Shown here: positions 53,587-62,560 of the stretch, one piece after another | Position numbering within the stretch: position 1 is the stretch's first letter | Layout of the letters: every line of letters starts with the position of its first letter | The notes under the pieces: generated by a model | What the model was told of the DNA's origin: nothing | Seen by the model: the letters and a program-made list of their open reading frames with translations, nothing else | The model's database searches: none | Made by a program: the position numbers and the translations under genes | Assembly: GCF_004000985.1 (NCBI RefSeq) | Contig: NZ_BIMH01000006.1 | Span: forward strand, 117,722 to 181,721 | Length of the DNA: 64,000 nucleotides | Direction of reading: 5' to 3' | DNA from: Paenibacillus validus NBRC 15382 | GTDB lineage: Bacteria > Bacillota > Bacilli > Paenibacillales > NBRC-103111

Positions 53587-54444
53587 TTATCCGGAATAAC
53601 TATCCCGCCACTTTAACAATTTTTTCTCCAAAAAGCGAACGAACGAGTCGGATAGTTTACCGACAATCGCAAATATGAGGATGCCTACGATGACGACGGC
53701 CGTTTGGGAGAATTGTCTGGCGTCATTAATCATGTAGCCTACGCCTTCACTGGATCCCATTAATTCCGCCACGACCAAGCCTAGCCAGGAAACACCGATC
53801 GATAGCCGTAAACCCAATAAAATATTAGGCAAGGCCGCAGGGACAATCAGTTTTGAAACGAGCTTCCATTTACTGAATTCCAGCACTTTGGTGACTTCGA
53901 ACAACTTTGAATCCACCCCGCGTATCCCGGTAAAGGTATTGATGTATAGCGGGAAATAAGCTCCCAGCGCAATAAGCAGAACCTTCGATGTTTCTCCGAT
54001 ACCAAACCAAAGAATAAAAAGCGGGGTTATGGCGAGATGCGGAATCGTTCTTAACATTTGCACGGACGGATCAATCGTTTCTTCGAACTTCCGAAACAAT
54101 CCCGCTAATATGCCGGATAGGAGTCCGAGCGAGCCTCCAAGCAGAAAACCCAAGAAAGCGCGATATAAACTGACATTCAAATGGCTGATCAATTCTCCGG
54201 AAACAATCAATTCCCAAAACGCTTTAGCAATCTGAATGGGAGAAGGTAAAATCGTACTGGAGACGACTTCGAAATAAGCGGCTAATTGCCAAATGATAAT
54301 TACTAAAACCGGCAACGAGAGCCCTCTGATTATACTTGCGCTTAGAGATTTATTTCTGACTGTCCCGCTGGAACCCGATTCAGGATTGATCTTTTCGGGT
54401 CTGGATTTTGTTCCTGCCATCAAGACTGAAAGAAATGGCTTCAT
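53587..54444 (-). CDS. SsuC/TauC-type ABC permease
   Basis: A permease of about 285 residues with six membrane helices. It has the TPLFILWFGIGETSKVLLI and SWLGLVVAELMGSSEG segments typical of sulfonate/taurine/nitrate permeases. A GTG at 54456 overlaps the preceding stop (TAGTG); the ATG at 54444 is taken here. Last gene of the organosulfur operon. Confidence 0.87.
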   Translation of the reverse strand: MKPFLSVLMAGTKSRPEKINPESGSSGTVRNKSLSASIIRGLSLPVLVIIIWQLAAYFEVVSSTILPSPIQIAKAFWELIVSGELISHLNVSLYRAFLGFLLGGSLGLLSGILAGLFRKFEETIDPSVQMLRTIPHLAITPLFILWFGIGETSKVLLIALGAYFPLYINTFTGIRGVDSKLFEVTKVLEFSKWKLVSKLIVPAALPNILLGLRLSIGVSWLGLVVAELMGSSEGVGYMINDARQFSQTAVVIVGILIFAIVGKLSDSFVRFLEKKLLKWRDSYSG

Positions 54445-54455
54445 TTTCCCACCCA

Positions 54456-55454
54456 CTAATTTGTTTTAGTTTCCTGCTTTGCCCTCGTAATAAACGTATT
54501 GTCAATAACTTTTGCGACCTCGACCTTGTTTTTGACTCCACCAAGATCGTAAAGAGTGTCCGCCGTTTTTTGATGTTCTTTGATATAATCATCCGACACC
54601 GGATCATTTCGGAAATCCGTATTTTTCACGATATTGGCCACAATGGCTTTATCCAATTTGAGCACTTGGGCATACAGATCTACGGCCTCGTTTTGGTTTT
54701 GGGTCTGCCAGGCAACGGCTTCGTCCAGCGCTTTTAAATACAGCTCTACGAATTCCGGATGCTCTTTCGCAAATTTGGTGCTGGCTACGGTAAAGTTCGG
54801 ACTCGGCATCTTGAGATCTTCGCCCGATACCAATATTTTCGCTCCGACGGTAGCTTGCTCCGTACTGATGAACGGCTCCCAAATTCCCCATGCATCTACC
54901 GTACCGTTCTCGAAGGCAGGCTTCGCTTCGGAAGGGGCCAATTGAATTAATTTCACATCGGACGGCTGCAGCCCGGCTTGATCCAGGGCCCGGTAAATCA
55001 GATTGTAAGAGGTGCTGCCTTTGGCAACCGCTATTTTTTTGTCTTTTAATTCCTGAATGCTTTTGATGGGGCTATCTTTAGGCAGAAGCAGCACATTGTT
55101 TTTCAAACCGCTACTATATAAGGAAATGATTTTAAAGTCTATCCCTGCTGCTTGAGCCACAATGACCGGCGTATTGCCGCATGCCAGAAAATCAATGTGA
55201 TTGGCGGACAGAGCTTCGAATTCTTCGGGCCCTGTCTGAAACTCAACCCAGTTGACTTTTGCCCCCTTTGCAGCAAACTGCTTCTCGACGAACCCCTTTT
55301 CTTTTGCCAAATAGGAAGGAGCTACATTTTTAATATAGCCAATATTAACCGTTAGGTTTTGTCCGTCTGTGTTACTCGTTTTGGTTCCGCAACCTGCGAG
55401 AGAAGCCATGACAAGTAAAGATAGCAAGAGTACAATCCATTTGTTTGGTTTCAT
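54456..55454 (-). CDS. SsuA-type substrate-binding lipoprotein
   Basis: A 332-residue NMT1/SsuA-like binding protein with lipobox SLAGCG and the stretch ALSANHIDFLACGNTPVIVA followed by VAKGSTSYNLIYRAL, as in aliphatic sulfonate binders. GGGGGAAAGAG precedes the ATG. Paired with a flavin monooxygenase gene, it likely binds a sulfonate or other organosulfur compound. Confidence 0.9.
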   Translation of the reverse strand: MKPNKWIVLLLSLLVMASLAGCGTKTSNTDGQNLTVNIGYIKNVAPSYLAKEKGFVEKQFAAKGAKVNWVEFQTGPEEFEALSANHIDFLACGNTPVIVAQAAGIDFKIISLYSSGLKNNVLLLPKDSPIKSIQELKDKKIAVAKGSTSYNLIYRALDQAGLQPSDVKLIQLAPSEAKPAFENGTVDAWGIWEPFISTEQATVGAKILVSGEDLKMPSPNFTVASTKFAKEHPEFVELYLKALDEAVAWQTQNQNEAVDLYAQVLKLDKAIVANIVKNTDFRNDPVSDDYIKEHQKTADTLYDLGGVKNKVEVAKVIDNTFITRAKQETKTN

Positions 55455-55472
55455 TTCTCTTTCCCCCGTTAT

Positions 55473-56258
55473 TTAAATTCCTGCTCCTTCGACCAAAGCA
55501 AAGCTTTCCCATCTCTCGAATTCCTTCAATACCTTCAGGCGGAAATTTTGAAAAGCTTCGCTTGCTTTTTTCCGAGGATAAGGAAGATGGTTTGGGATGA
55601 CGTCACGGATGACACCCGGTTTGGCTCCCATAATGACAATTTTATTGGCCACAAATACCGCCTCATCGATATCATGAGTCACTAAAACCATCGTTGTCTT
55701 TTTGTTTTCCCAAATTTCCAGAATGGCTTCCTGCATATGGGTTCTTGTAAAAGCGTCCAACGCGCCGAAAGGCTCATCCAGCAGCAGCACCTGAGGCTCT
55801 CTCAGTAGAGCGCGAGCAATGGAAACACGCTGGGACATCCCTCCGGAAAGTGCTCTAGGATACGATTTTTCAAATCCTTTGAGATGTGTCAATTCCAGCA
55901 GTTCGTCAACTTTTCTGCGGATATCGGCCGATTTTAAGGAATAATTCGCAGCAATATTTTGCTCCACCGTCAGCCACGGAAAAAGCCGGTGCTCTTGAAA
56001 AATGAACCCCTTCTCGATACTGGCGCTGTTCACTTTTTCTTCTCCCAAATATACGGCGCCCTCATAATCGTTATCCAGACCGGCTATAATTTTAAGAAGT
56101 GTGCTCTTTCCGCAGCCGCTCGGTCCGATAATCGCTATAAATTGCTCCTGACCGATTTCCAGGTTAATATCTTTCAATACGGACAGTGGACCTTTTTCGG
56201 TTTGGAAAGTTTTACTGACCTTTTCAACTCGGAGGGATTTTTCTGACAAAGCAAGCAT
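55473..56258 (-). CDS. SsuB-type ABC ATPase
   Basis: An ATPase of about 261 residues: Walker [10 protein letters not shown], signature LSGGMSQR, Walker [13 protein letters not shown], switch VTHDIDEA. The ATG at 56258 follows GGAAAGGA; an in-frame TTG nine bases on is possible. It overlaps the end of the monooxygenase frame if longer starts are used, showing tight coupling. Confidence 0.89.
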   Translation of the reverse strand: MLALSEKSLRVEKVSKTFQTEKGPLSVLKDINLEIGQEQFIAIIGPSGCGKSTLLKIIAGLDNDYEGAVYLGEEKVNSASIEKGFIFQEHRLFPWLTVEQNIAANYSLKSADIRRKVDELLELTHLKGFEKSYPRALSGGMSQRVSIARALLREPQVLLLDEPFGALDAFTRTHMQEAILEIWENKKTTMVLVTHDIDEAVFVANKIVIMGAKPGVIRDVIPNHLPYPRKKASEAFQNFRLKVLKEFERWESFALVEGAGI

Positions 56259-56271
56259 TCCTTTCCGCTTC

Positions 56272-57606
56272 TTATAGGACTGCACTTTTACTAAATTTAT
56301 TTTGCGGTTTAGCAAGTCCCAGGTGATCCCTTAACATTCGTCCTGCGTATTCCGTTCTGAACAATCCTCTTTGTTGAAGGACGGGAATGACCGTATTTAC
56401 AAACTCATCCAAGCCCCCCGGTAAATACGGAGGCATGATATTGAAACCGTCGGCTGCTCCGTTTACGAACCATTCTTCCAGTTGATCCGCTATCATTTCG
56501 GGCGTACCCACAAGGGTCCGATGACCGCGGGCTCCGGCTATGCGCAAGCTCAGTTCCCTTATCGTTAAGTTTTCTTTTTTGGCCAAATTGACTAAAAGAT
56601 CGAACCTGCTTTTACCGCCGTTTGTTTCGGCAAATTCAGGCAGCGGCCCGTCCAGCGGATATACCGACAAATCGTGATCCATAAGGTCTGATAAAAGACC
56701 CACGCCGGCCATCGGATGAACGAGTTCCTGAAGATAGGCTTCCTTCTCCTTCGCCTCTTTAAGCGTGGAGCCGATAATAGGGAAGACACCCGGCATAATT
56801 TTCACTTCATCTGCGGATCTGCCGTATTGAATTAATTGTTTTTTCACGCTGGAATAAAACGCCTCTGCTTCTTCGCGTGTTTGCTGCGCAGTAAAAATAA
56901 CTTCCGCCGTTTGTGCGGCGAGTTCTTTTCCCGCTCCGGAGGAGCCTGCCTGAATGATAACGGGTCTCCCTTGCGGCGTACGGGAAACATTAAGGGGACC
57001 GCGCACCGAAAAGAATTCACCTTCGTAATCAATCGCGTGAATTTTGCTGGAGTCCGCAAAAATTCCAGATTCTTTATCGATGACCAAGGCATCGTCTTCC
57101 CAGCTGTCCCATAAGCTCTTGACGACATCAATGTATTCCTTGGCCCGCTGGTACCGCAATCCGTGATCCGGGTGTTTCTCCTTGCTAAAATTGTAGGCCT
57201 CTGTAGAATAAGCCGATGTGACCACATTCCAAGCTGCGCGTCCGCCACTCAGATGATCTAAAGACGCGAACATCCGGGCTATATGATAAGGTTCTGTATA
57301 GGTTGTTGTTACCGTTGCCGCTAAACCGATATACTCCGTCACCGCGGAGAGTGCGGATAATAAAGTAATCGGCTCCGGCTTCACGGAAGCGGTATAAGAT
57401 ACGGCCGTATCGTTGGGGACTACGACATTATCGGCGAGAAAAATCATATCGAACTTTCCCCGTTCCGCCGTTTGGGCCAATTCCTTATAAAATTTCAGGT
57501 CCATGATTCCATTAGATTTCGCACCCGGGTGTCTCCAGGCAGCGAGGTGATGCCCGACATAATATAAGAAGGCTCCTAGATGCATCTGTCTGGCTTCTGA
57601 ATGCAT
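56272..57606 (-). CDS. flavin-dependent (LLM class) monooxygenase, NtaA/DszA/SnaA type
   Basis: A 444-residue FMNH2-dependent monooxygenase of the NtaA/SnaA/DszA group: [52 protein letters not shown] and [13 protein letters not shown]. Members oxidise sulfones, methylated sulfides, sulfonates or nitrilotriacetate. In front of an SsuABC-like importer the role is most likely release of sulfur from organosulfur compounds. A flavin reductase gene is not adjacent. GAGGAGA precedes the ATG. Confidence 0.88.
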   Translation of the reverse strand: MHSEARQMHLGAFLYYVGHHLAAWRHPGAKSNGIMDLKFYKELAQTAERGKFDMIFLADNVVVPNDTAVSYTASVKPEPITLLSALSAVTEYIGLAATVTTTYTEPYHIARMFASLDHLSGGRAAWNVVTSAYSTEAYNFSKEKHPDHGLRYQRAKEYIDVVKSLWDSWEDDALVIDKESGIFADSSKIHAIDYEGEFFSVRGPLNVSRTPQGRPVIIQAGSSGAGKELAAQTAEVIFTAQQTREEAEAFYSSVKKQLIQYGRSADEVKIMPGVFPIIGSTLKEAKEKEAYLQELVHPMAGVGLLSDLMDHDLSVYPLDGPLPEFAETNGGKSRFDLLVNLAKKENLTIRELSLRIAGARGHRTLVGTPEMIADQLEEWFVNGAADGFNIMPPYLPGGLDEFVNTVIPVLQQRGLFRTEYAGRMLRDHLGLAKPQNKFSKSAVL

Positions 57607-57663
57607 AGCTTTCTCCTCTTTCCATACCGTATTCTTGATGACATGCAGCTCACATTTTTTTCA

Positions 57664-57717
57664 CAAAAAAAGACAGCAGGAAACACAACATCAAAACGTG
57701 TTGTTCTCCAGCTGTCT
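57664..57717 (-). terminator. leader terminator (attenuator candidate) of the organosulfur operon
   Basis: On the minus strand AGACAGC...ACAACAC pairs with GTTGTGT...GCTGTCT, followed by TTTTTTT (57664-57670). It lies between the promoter region and the monooxygenase ATG, so it would stop transcripts before the operon. Confidence 0.75.
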
Positions 57718-57729
57718 GGTCGAACCTTC

Positions 57730-57745
57730 AATTCCTATTGGAATT
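57730..57745. promoter_or_regulatory. palindrome in the organosulfur operon leader
   Basis: AATTCC-TATT-GGAATT is a perfect 6+6 palindrome next to the likely transcription start (minus-strand TTGACA at 57780-57785 with a weak -10 17 bases on). The adjoining ATTGGAATTAT resembles the AT-rich half-sites reported for the cysteine-metabolism repressor CymR; this match is tentative. Confidence 0.4.
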
Positions 57746-57832
57746 ATGGTGTATAAAACTTAACATCTTTCTATTTTGCTGTCAAGGCGCTTTTTGCTTT
57801 CTTATAGGATAATTCCCTTCTAAAAGCAACGG

Positions 57833-57880
57833 AAAAAGGCGATCGCTCCACCCGCTCGGACGGGGAACGTTCGCCTTTTT
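57833..57880. terminator. bidirectional terminator after the metallophosphoesterase gene
   Basis: AAAAAGGCGA (57833-57842) pairs with TCGCCTTTTT (57871-57880); T run on either strand. It ends the dpp-type operon (minus). Confidence 0.85.
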
Positions 57881-57934
57881 TTCCTGGCCTGGTCGACTTC
57901 AGCCTCATTTATAAAGCTGGCCGATGCTACAGGT

Positions 57935-58756
57935 TTAAATGTCGATAGTAACGTAAGACTTTGATACTTCCTCATACGCCCGCTTGGAATGCAGCCATTC
58001 CTTCTTATCGCCCAGACAATTGCAAATGAACTGCGTGGAGCCGATGGATATCTTTTTTCGGTAATGAACATGTCCGCAAACGGCATATTTGACAGAGCGG
58101 CTATAACTCCGGATCAATGCTTGATAGCGCTCGCTTCCCAAAAATGCGTTGAAATAGTCCCAGTCCTTGTGCGGCATCGGTACTGTAAATTGATCGTGAT
58201 TCACCACGTGCGTCACGAGAATGACCTTTTTGCCGCCGCAGGCTTCAAGCTGCTTTTGGAGCTTGTCATAGAAATGGTCGGTTATCTGCTCGGGTGTACT
58301 GCCCCAATTCACGTATAATTTGTCCTTCCATGTTCGATTCCCGTACGTCATCGCACGAAACTGCTCCGGCTCGAAACGCTCGCTGCCGTAAGAAAAGTCA
58401 TACCAGCCGGTGTCCCCGAGCACGATCCATTCATCGTTGATCGCATACGCTCCTTTGGACAAATTCCGCTCATGGCGTTGAAGCTCTTCATAAATATAGG
58501 CGGTGCTTAACTCCGGGTGTTCCACATTCCAAATGTCATGATTTCCCGGCACAAACAAACATGGAATGCCCGCCCGTTCCTCGATTTCCTCTAACACGTT
58601 TAATGTTTGCACGTAATTGTTTGAAATATCTCCAGCCACAATGAGCAGGTCCGTATTCGTTGCCGATGCGGCACTACACAACGCTTCTTGAACAGTTTCG
58701 AATTCGTCGTCATTGTTTTTGTCCACATGAAGGTCGGACAATATGCCTATCCTCAT
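57935..58756 (-). CDS. calcineurin-like metallophosphoesterase
   Basis: A 273-residue phosphoesterase with the binuclear metal motifs ILSDLHVD, IVAGDISNN, VPGNHDIW, VTHVVNH and GHVHYRK. GAGGAGA precedes the ATG. It follows the oligopeptide ATPase gene by 17 bases and is probably co-transcribed. Phosphodiester substrate unknown. Confidence 0.9.
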   Translation of the reverse strand: MRIGILSDLHVDKNNDDEFETVQEALCSAASATNTDLLIVAGDISNNYVQTLNVLEEIEERAGIPCLFVPGNHDIWNVEHPELSTAYIYEELQRHERNLSKGAYAINDEWIVLGDTGWYDFSYGSERFEPEQFRAMTYGNRTWKDKLYVNWGSTPEQITDHFYDKLQKQLEACGGKKVILVTHVVNHDQFTVPMPHKDWDYFNAFLGSERYQALIRSYSRSVKYAVCGHVHYRKKISIGSTQFICNCLGDKKEWLHSKRAYEEVSKSYVTIDI

Positions 58757-58773
58757 TTTTGTTCTCCTCTATG

Positions 58774-59742
58774 TCAGGTGTATAGGTGGCAGCTGACGAA
58801 GTGGCCTTCGCGAATACCGGTGAGCACCGGAGCTTCCGTACTGCATCGTTCATGCGCATGGACGCAGCGGGTTTGAAACGCGCATCCTTTCGGGATATCG
58901 AGCGGGCTTGGCATATCCCCTTTCAGGATGATCCGTTCCCTTTTTTCTCTGCGATTTTCGGACGGTATGGCCGATACTAACGCTTTGGTATAAGGATGAA
59001 GCGGATTGGCGTACAAGTCTTCGACCTCCGCGATTTCCACAATTTTGCCCAGATACATGACGGCTACCCTGTCGCTCATATAATGTACGACATTCAGATC
59101 ATGCGATATGAACAAATACGTCAAGTTCAGCTCCCGCTGCAAATCTTTCAGCAGGTTCAGGATTTGCGACTGTACGGATACGTCCAATGCGGAAACCGGC
59201 TCATCCAATACGAGAAACTCCGGCTTCAGCATCAGCGACCTGGCTATGCCGATCCGCTGTCTCTGTCCACCGCTCAATTGATGTGTATAATGACGGGCGT
59301 AAGAGGGGTCCAGTCCGATTCGCAACAGCATGTCATCGACCTGCCGTTTCCGTTCCCGGCTATCTCCAAGCCGGTTTATTTTCAATGGCTCCTCGAGCAG
59401 TTCTCCAATCCGGAGTCTCGGATTCAAAGAGGTATAAGGATCTTGAAACACATATTGCATGTGTCTGCGCATGGACCGGGCCCTCGGGCCGCTCAGGCCG
59501 GTGATGTCTTTTCCGTTATACACCAGCGTGCCGTCTGTAGCCTGAAGCAGCAGCGACGCCAATTGCCCGACCGTGGACTTGCCGCAGCCGCTTTCACCTA
59601 CCAGACCTAACGTTTCACCTGCCCGAATGGATAAGGACACGCCGTCAACGGCCCGCAGCGTTTGCTGCTGTCCTCCCCAGAAACCGCCGGCATAATGTTT
59701 CTTGATGTTTTGTAACTGTACAATGTCTTCAGCCGGCGCCAT
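58774..59742 (-). CDS. DppF/OppF-type peptide ABC ATPase
   Basis: An ATPase of about 322 residues: Walker [10 protein letters not shown], signature [10 protein letters not shown], Walker [14 protein letters not shown], and the C-terminal oligopeptide-type cysteine block ([15 protein letters not shown]). The ATG at 59742 lies inside the end of the partner ATPase gene with GGAAGGAG upstream. Confidence 0.92.
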   Translation of the reverse strand: MAPAEDIVQLQNIKKHYAGGFWGGQQQTLRAVDGVSLSIRAGETLGLVGESGCGKSTVGQLASLLLQATDGTLVYNGKDITGLSGPRARSMRRHMQYVFQDPYTSLNPRLRIGELLEEPLKINRLGDSRERKRQVDDMLLRIGLDPSYARHYTHQLSGGQRQRIGIARSLMLKPEFLVLDEPVSALDVSVQSQILNLLKDLQRELNLTYLFISHDLNVVHYMSDRVAVMYLGKIVEIAEVEDLYANPLHPYTKALVSAIPSENRREKRERIILKGDMPSPLDIPKGCAFQTRCVHAHERCSTEAPVLTGIREGHFVSCHLYT

Positions 59743-60754
59743 AAACCGCAACTCCTTCCTCCTGCACCAAAAAGCACCGTACGGATTGCTGACCGTTCAT
59801 GCTGTACAAAGCCGGCGTTTCCGCAAAACACCGATCCGTCGCATGTGCGCACCGCGAGTTAAATGTGCAGCCCGGGCCTCTTTCCCGCAGACCGGGAACC
59901 GTACCTTGAATGGAAAACAGCCTTTCATATTTCTTTTGCGGCGTCGGTACGGATTGCTTCAATCCGATCGTATAGGGATGCTTTGGATTTTCCAACACCG
60001 CTTCCGCTGTGCCTTCCTCTACGATTTGTCCCGCATACATGACTGCAATCCGGTCGCACATATCCGCGATAACACCCAAATCGTGAGAAATGAGCAAAAT
60101 CGACATGCCCTTCTCTTCGCGAATTTGCCGCATCAAGTCCAAAATTTGCGCTTGAATCGTGACGTCCAGCGCCGTCGTAGGTTCATCGGCAATGAGCAGA
60201 TGCGGTTCGCCGGAAATCGCTATGGCGATCATGACCCGCTGACGCATGCCGCCGGACAGCTGGTGCGGGTATTCATCCAGAAGCGATTCCGGACGAGGCA
60301 GTCCGACAACCCGGAGCAGCTCGTGAGCGCGCTCCCTCGCTTCTTTACGCGAGCATCCGAAATGAAGCCGCAATGACTCCGTAATTTGACTGCCAATAGT
60401 AAAGGCCGTATTGAGCGAGCTCATCGGGTCTTGAAACACCATGGAAATTTCTTTCCCCCGTATGCGGCGAAGCTCCTCTTGGCCGAGACGGTGCAGCGGA
60501 TGCTTCGACTGAAACCATATTTCGCCGCCGCTAATCTGCATCGCTTTCGGCTGCAGTCCGAGAATGGAGAGCGAAAGAACGCTTTTTCCGCTGCCGGATT
60601 CCCCGACGATACCTACAGTCTCCCCTTTAGCCACCGAAAGCGAAACTCCGCCAAGGACGGACAGCGTTTCGCGGGAGGACGTTGTTAATTGCAGCTCTAG
60701 ATCGCGTATGTCGAGAAGAAACTCTGCCCGATGCATGGAGTTTGCAGAAACCAT
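59729..60754 (-). CDS. DppD/OppD-type peptide ABC ATPase
   Basis: A 341-residue ATPase: Walker A GESGSGKS, signature LSGGMRQRVM, Walker B LLIADEPTTALDVT, and the cysteine-rich C-terminal block (GPGCTFNSRCAHATDRC). AAGGTGATGAG precedes the ATG. Partner of the DppF-type protein. Confidence 0.92.
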   Translation of the reverse strand: MVSANSMHRAEFLLDIRDLELQLTTSSRETLSVLGGVSLSVAKGETVGIVGESGSGKSVLSLSILGLQPKAMQISGGEIWFQSKHPLHRLGQEELRRIRGKEISMVFQDPMSSLNTAFTIGSQITESLRLHFGCSRKEARERAHELLRVVGLPRPESLLDEYPHQLSGGMRQRVMIAIAISGEPHLLIADEPTTALDVTIQAQILDLMRQIREEKGMSILLISHDLGVIADMCDRIAVMYAGQIVEEGTAEAVLENPKHPYTIGLKQSVPTPQKKYERLFSIQGTVPGLRERGPGCTFNSRCAHATDRCFAETPALYSMNGQQSVRCFLVQEEGVAVYGAG

Positions 60755-60765
60755 CTCATCACCTT

Positions 60766-61578
60766 CTATTGTCGTTTGTCACGCAGGTCTCGGATGCCGT
60801 CGCCGAGCAGGTTAAAGCCGAGTACGGTGACGGTAATGAATAGACCTGGGGCGAGCGCATACCAGGGCGCTTTGCCGATATAGCTTTGCGATTCGTTCAA
60901 CATCCGGCCCCAGCTTGGGTCCGGCGGTTGGACTCCAAGCCCCAGGTAGCTGAGCGCGGCTTCTACCAATATCGCGGTGGAGAAGCTTAATGCCGCCGTC
61001 GTAACAACCGGAGACAGGATGTTAGGTAATATTTGTTTGAAAATAATGTTGGCATGGCCTGCTCCGATACCTCTTGCCGCCTTCACGAACTCGGCTTCCT
61101 TCATGTGCAGAAATCCGCTGCGCACGACCCTTGAAAAAGCCGGAACGGACAAAATCCCGATCGCGATCATCGTCTGGAACAGGCTCGGCTTAAAGAGGGA
61201 CACGAGCAGCAGCGCAAGCAGCACACCCGGAAAGGCCAGCAGCGCGTCGATGAACCGCATCAACAGTTCGTCGGCCCATTTGCCCACATAACCGGCGATC
61301 GTGCCGATGAGCAGGCCGCCCGTAAGCCCGATCGCGACGGATACCGTACCCACCTTAAAAGCCGTTTGCGTTCCTTCCATAACGCGGCTTAGAATATCCC
61401 GGCCGAAATTGTCGGTTCCGAGCAGGTGAGCGGCGCTGGGCGCTTGCAGCCGGTCTGCGATGCTCATGTCATTGACCCCGTACGGCACGTAAATCAGACT
61501 GACCAGCATAAGGAGAAAGAGAACCGCTATACAGACGGCTCCCACAACGAGACTGAAGCTTAATTTTGTCATCCTCAT
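60766..61578 (-). CDS. DppC/OppC-type permease
   Basis: A permease of about 270 residues with six helices, the LLGTDNFGRDILSRVMEGTQ motif near residue 52 and docking loop EAEFVKAARGIGAGHANII. The ATG at 61578 is best spaced from AGAGG; a TTG at 61584 is possible. Confidence 0.9.
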   Translation of the reverse strand: MRMTKLSFSLVVGAVCIAVLFLLMLVSLIYVPYGVNDMSIADRLQAPSAAHLLGTDNFGRDILSRVMEGTQTAFKVGTVSVAIGLTGGLLIGTIAGYVGKWADELLMRFIDALLAFPGVLLALLLVSLFKPSLFQTMIAIGILSVPAFSRVVRSGFLHMKEAEFVKAARGIGAGHANIIFKQILPNILSPVVTTAALSFSTAILVEAALSYLGLGVQPPDPSWGRMLNESQSYIGKAPWYALAPGLFITVTVLGFNLLGDGIRDLRDKRQ

Positions 61579-61588
61579 ATGCAAACCT

Positions 61589-62530
61589 CTACTTTAAGCG
61601 GATTTTCGGATCCAGCCAGCGATAGGACAAGTCAACGATAAAATTGGTCGTGATGACGATAAATGCGATCATAAGGACCATGCCCTGCACTAGCGGATAA
61701 TCGCGGTTGCCAATACCGGTGATAAGCAGGCCGCCAAGCCCCGGCAATGTGAAAACTTGTTCGACCACAAGGCTTCCCGCCAGTAATTCTCCGAAATTGA
61801 TGCCGACAATCGTCACGACGGGCAACAGTGCGTTCTTCAGCACGTGCTTGTAATACACCGTGGATTCCTTCAATCCCTTGCTTCTGGCCGTGCGAACGTA
61901 ATCCAGATGAAGCTGCTCCAGCATCGTCGTACGCAAGTAGCGTACGACGATCGCAATTTGCGGAAGCGCCAGGGCAACGGAAGGTAGCAGCAATGATTTA
62001 AATGCCAGCAGCGGGTTTTCCGACCAGGGCACATAGGCGCTGACCGAAAACCATTTGAGCGTGAGCGCGAACAGGAGAATGAGGATGATGCCCATCCAGA
62101 AGGACGGGATAGCGAGCCCGATCTGCGAACCGATTGAAATGATGATATCCACGGCTTTACCCTTTGACCTTGCGGCTGCGATCCCGAGTGGGATAGCCGT
62201 CACCGTCGTAAGGAGCAGCGCAAGCAGCGCTAACGACAAGGTGACTGGAAAGCGGCTGCCGATCAGATGCAGCACCGGCTCCGAGAAGCGAAGCGAATCG
62301 CCGAAATCGAGCCCGGCCACACCTCTCATCCAGCTTGCAAACTGTTCGGGCAGCGGTCGGTCCGTCCCCAGCTTGGCTTCCAGCAAAGCAATTTGCTCGT
62401 CGGAAGCTTCAGGACCCAAAATCGTCAGCGCCGGATTGCCTGGAATGATCCGAAATACGGAAAAAGTAAGAAGTACGACGAATAACACGGTCAAAAGGAG
62501 GGTCAGGATTCTGCGTACTAGATAGGGCAA
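61589..62530 (-). CDS. DppB/OppB-type permease
   Basis: A 313-residue permease with six helices; FRIIPGNPALTILGP and docking loop LHLDYVRTARSKGLKESTVY are typical. Start is a TTG at 62530 behind GGAGGAGAA. Partner of the DppC-type permease. Confidence 0.91.
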   Translation of the reverse strand: MPYLVRRILTLLLTVLFVVLLTFSVFRIIPGNPALTILGPEASDEQIALLEAKLGTDRPLPEQFASWMRGVAGLDFGDSLRFSEPVLHLIGSRFPVTLSLALLALLLTTVTAIPLGIAAARSKGKAVDIIISIGSQIGLAIPSFWMGIILILLFALTLKWFSVSAYVPWSENPLLAFKSLLLPSVALALPQIAIVVRYLRTTMLEQLHLDYVRTARSKGLKESTVYYKHVLKNALLPVVTIVGINFGELLAGSLVVEQVFTLPGLGGLLITGIGNRDYPLVQGMVLMIAFIVITTNFIVDLSYRWLDPKIRLK

Positions 62531-62560
62531 GGCAAGTTCTCCTCCTTGATTCGTAGGTCC

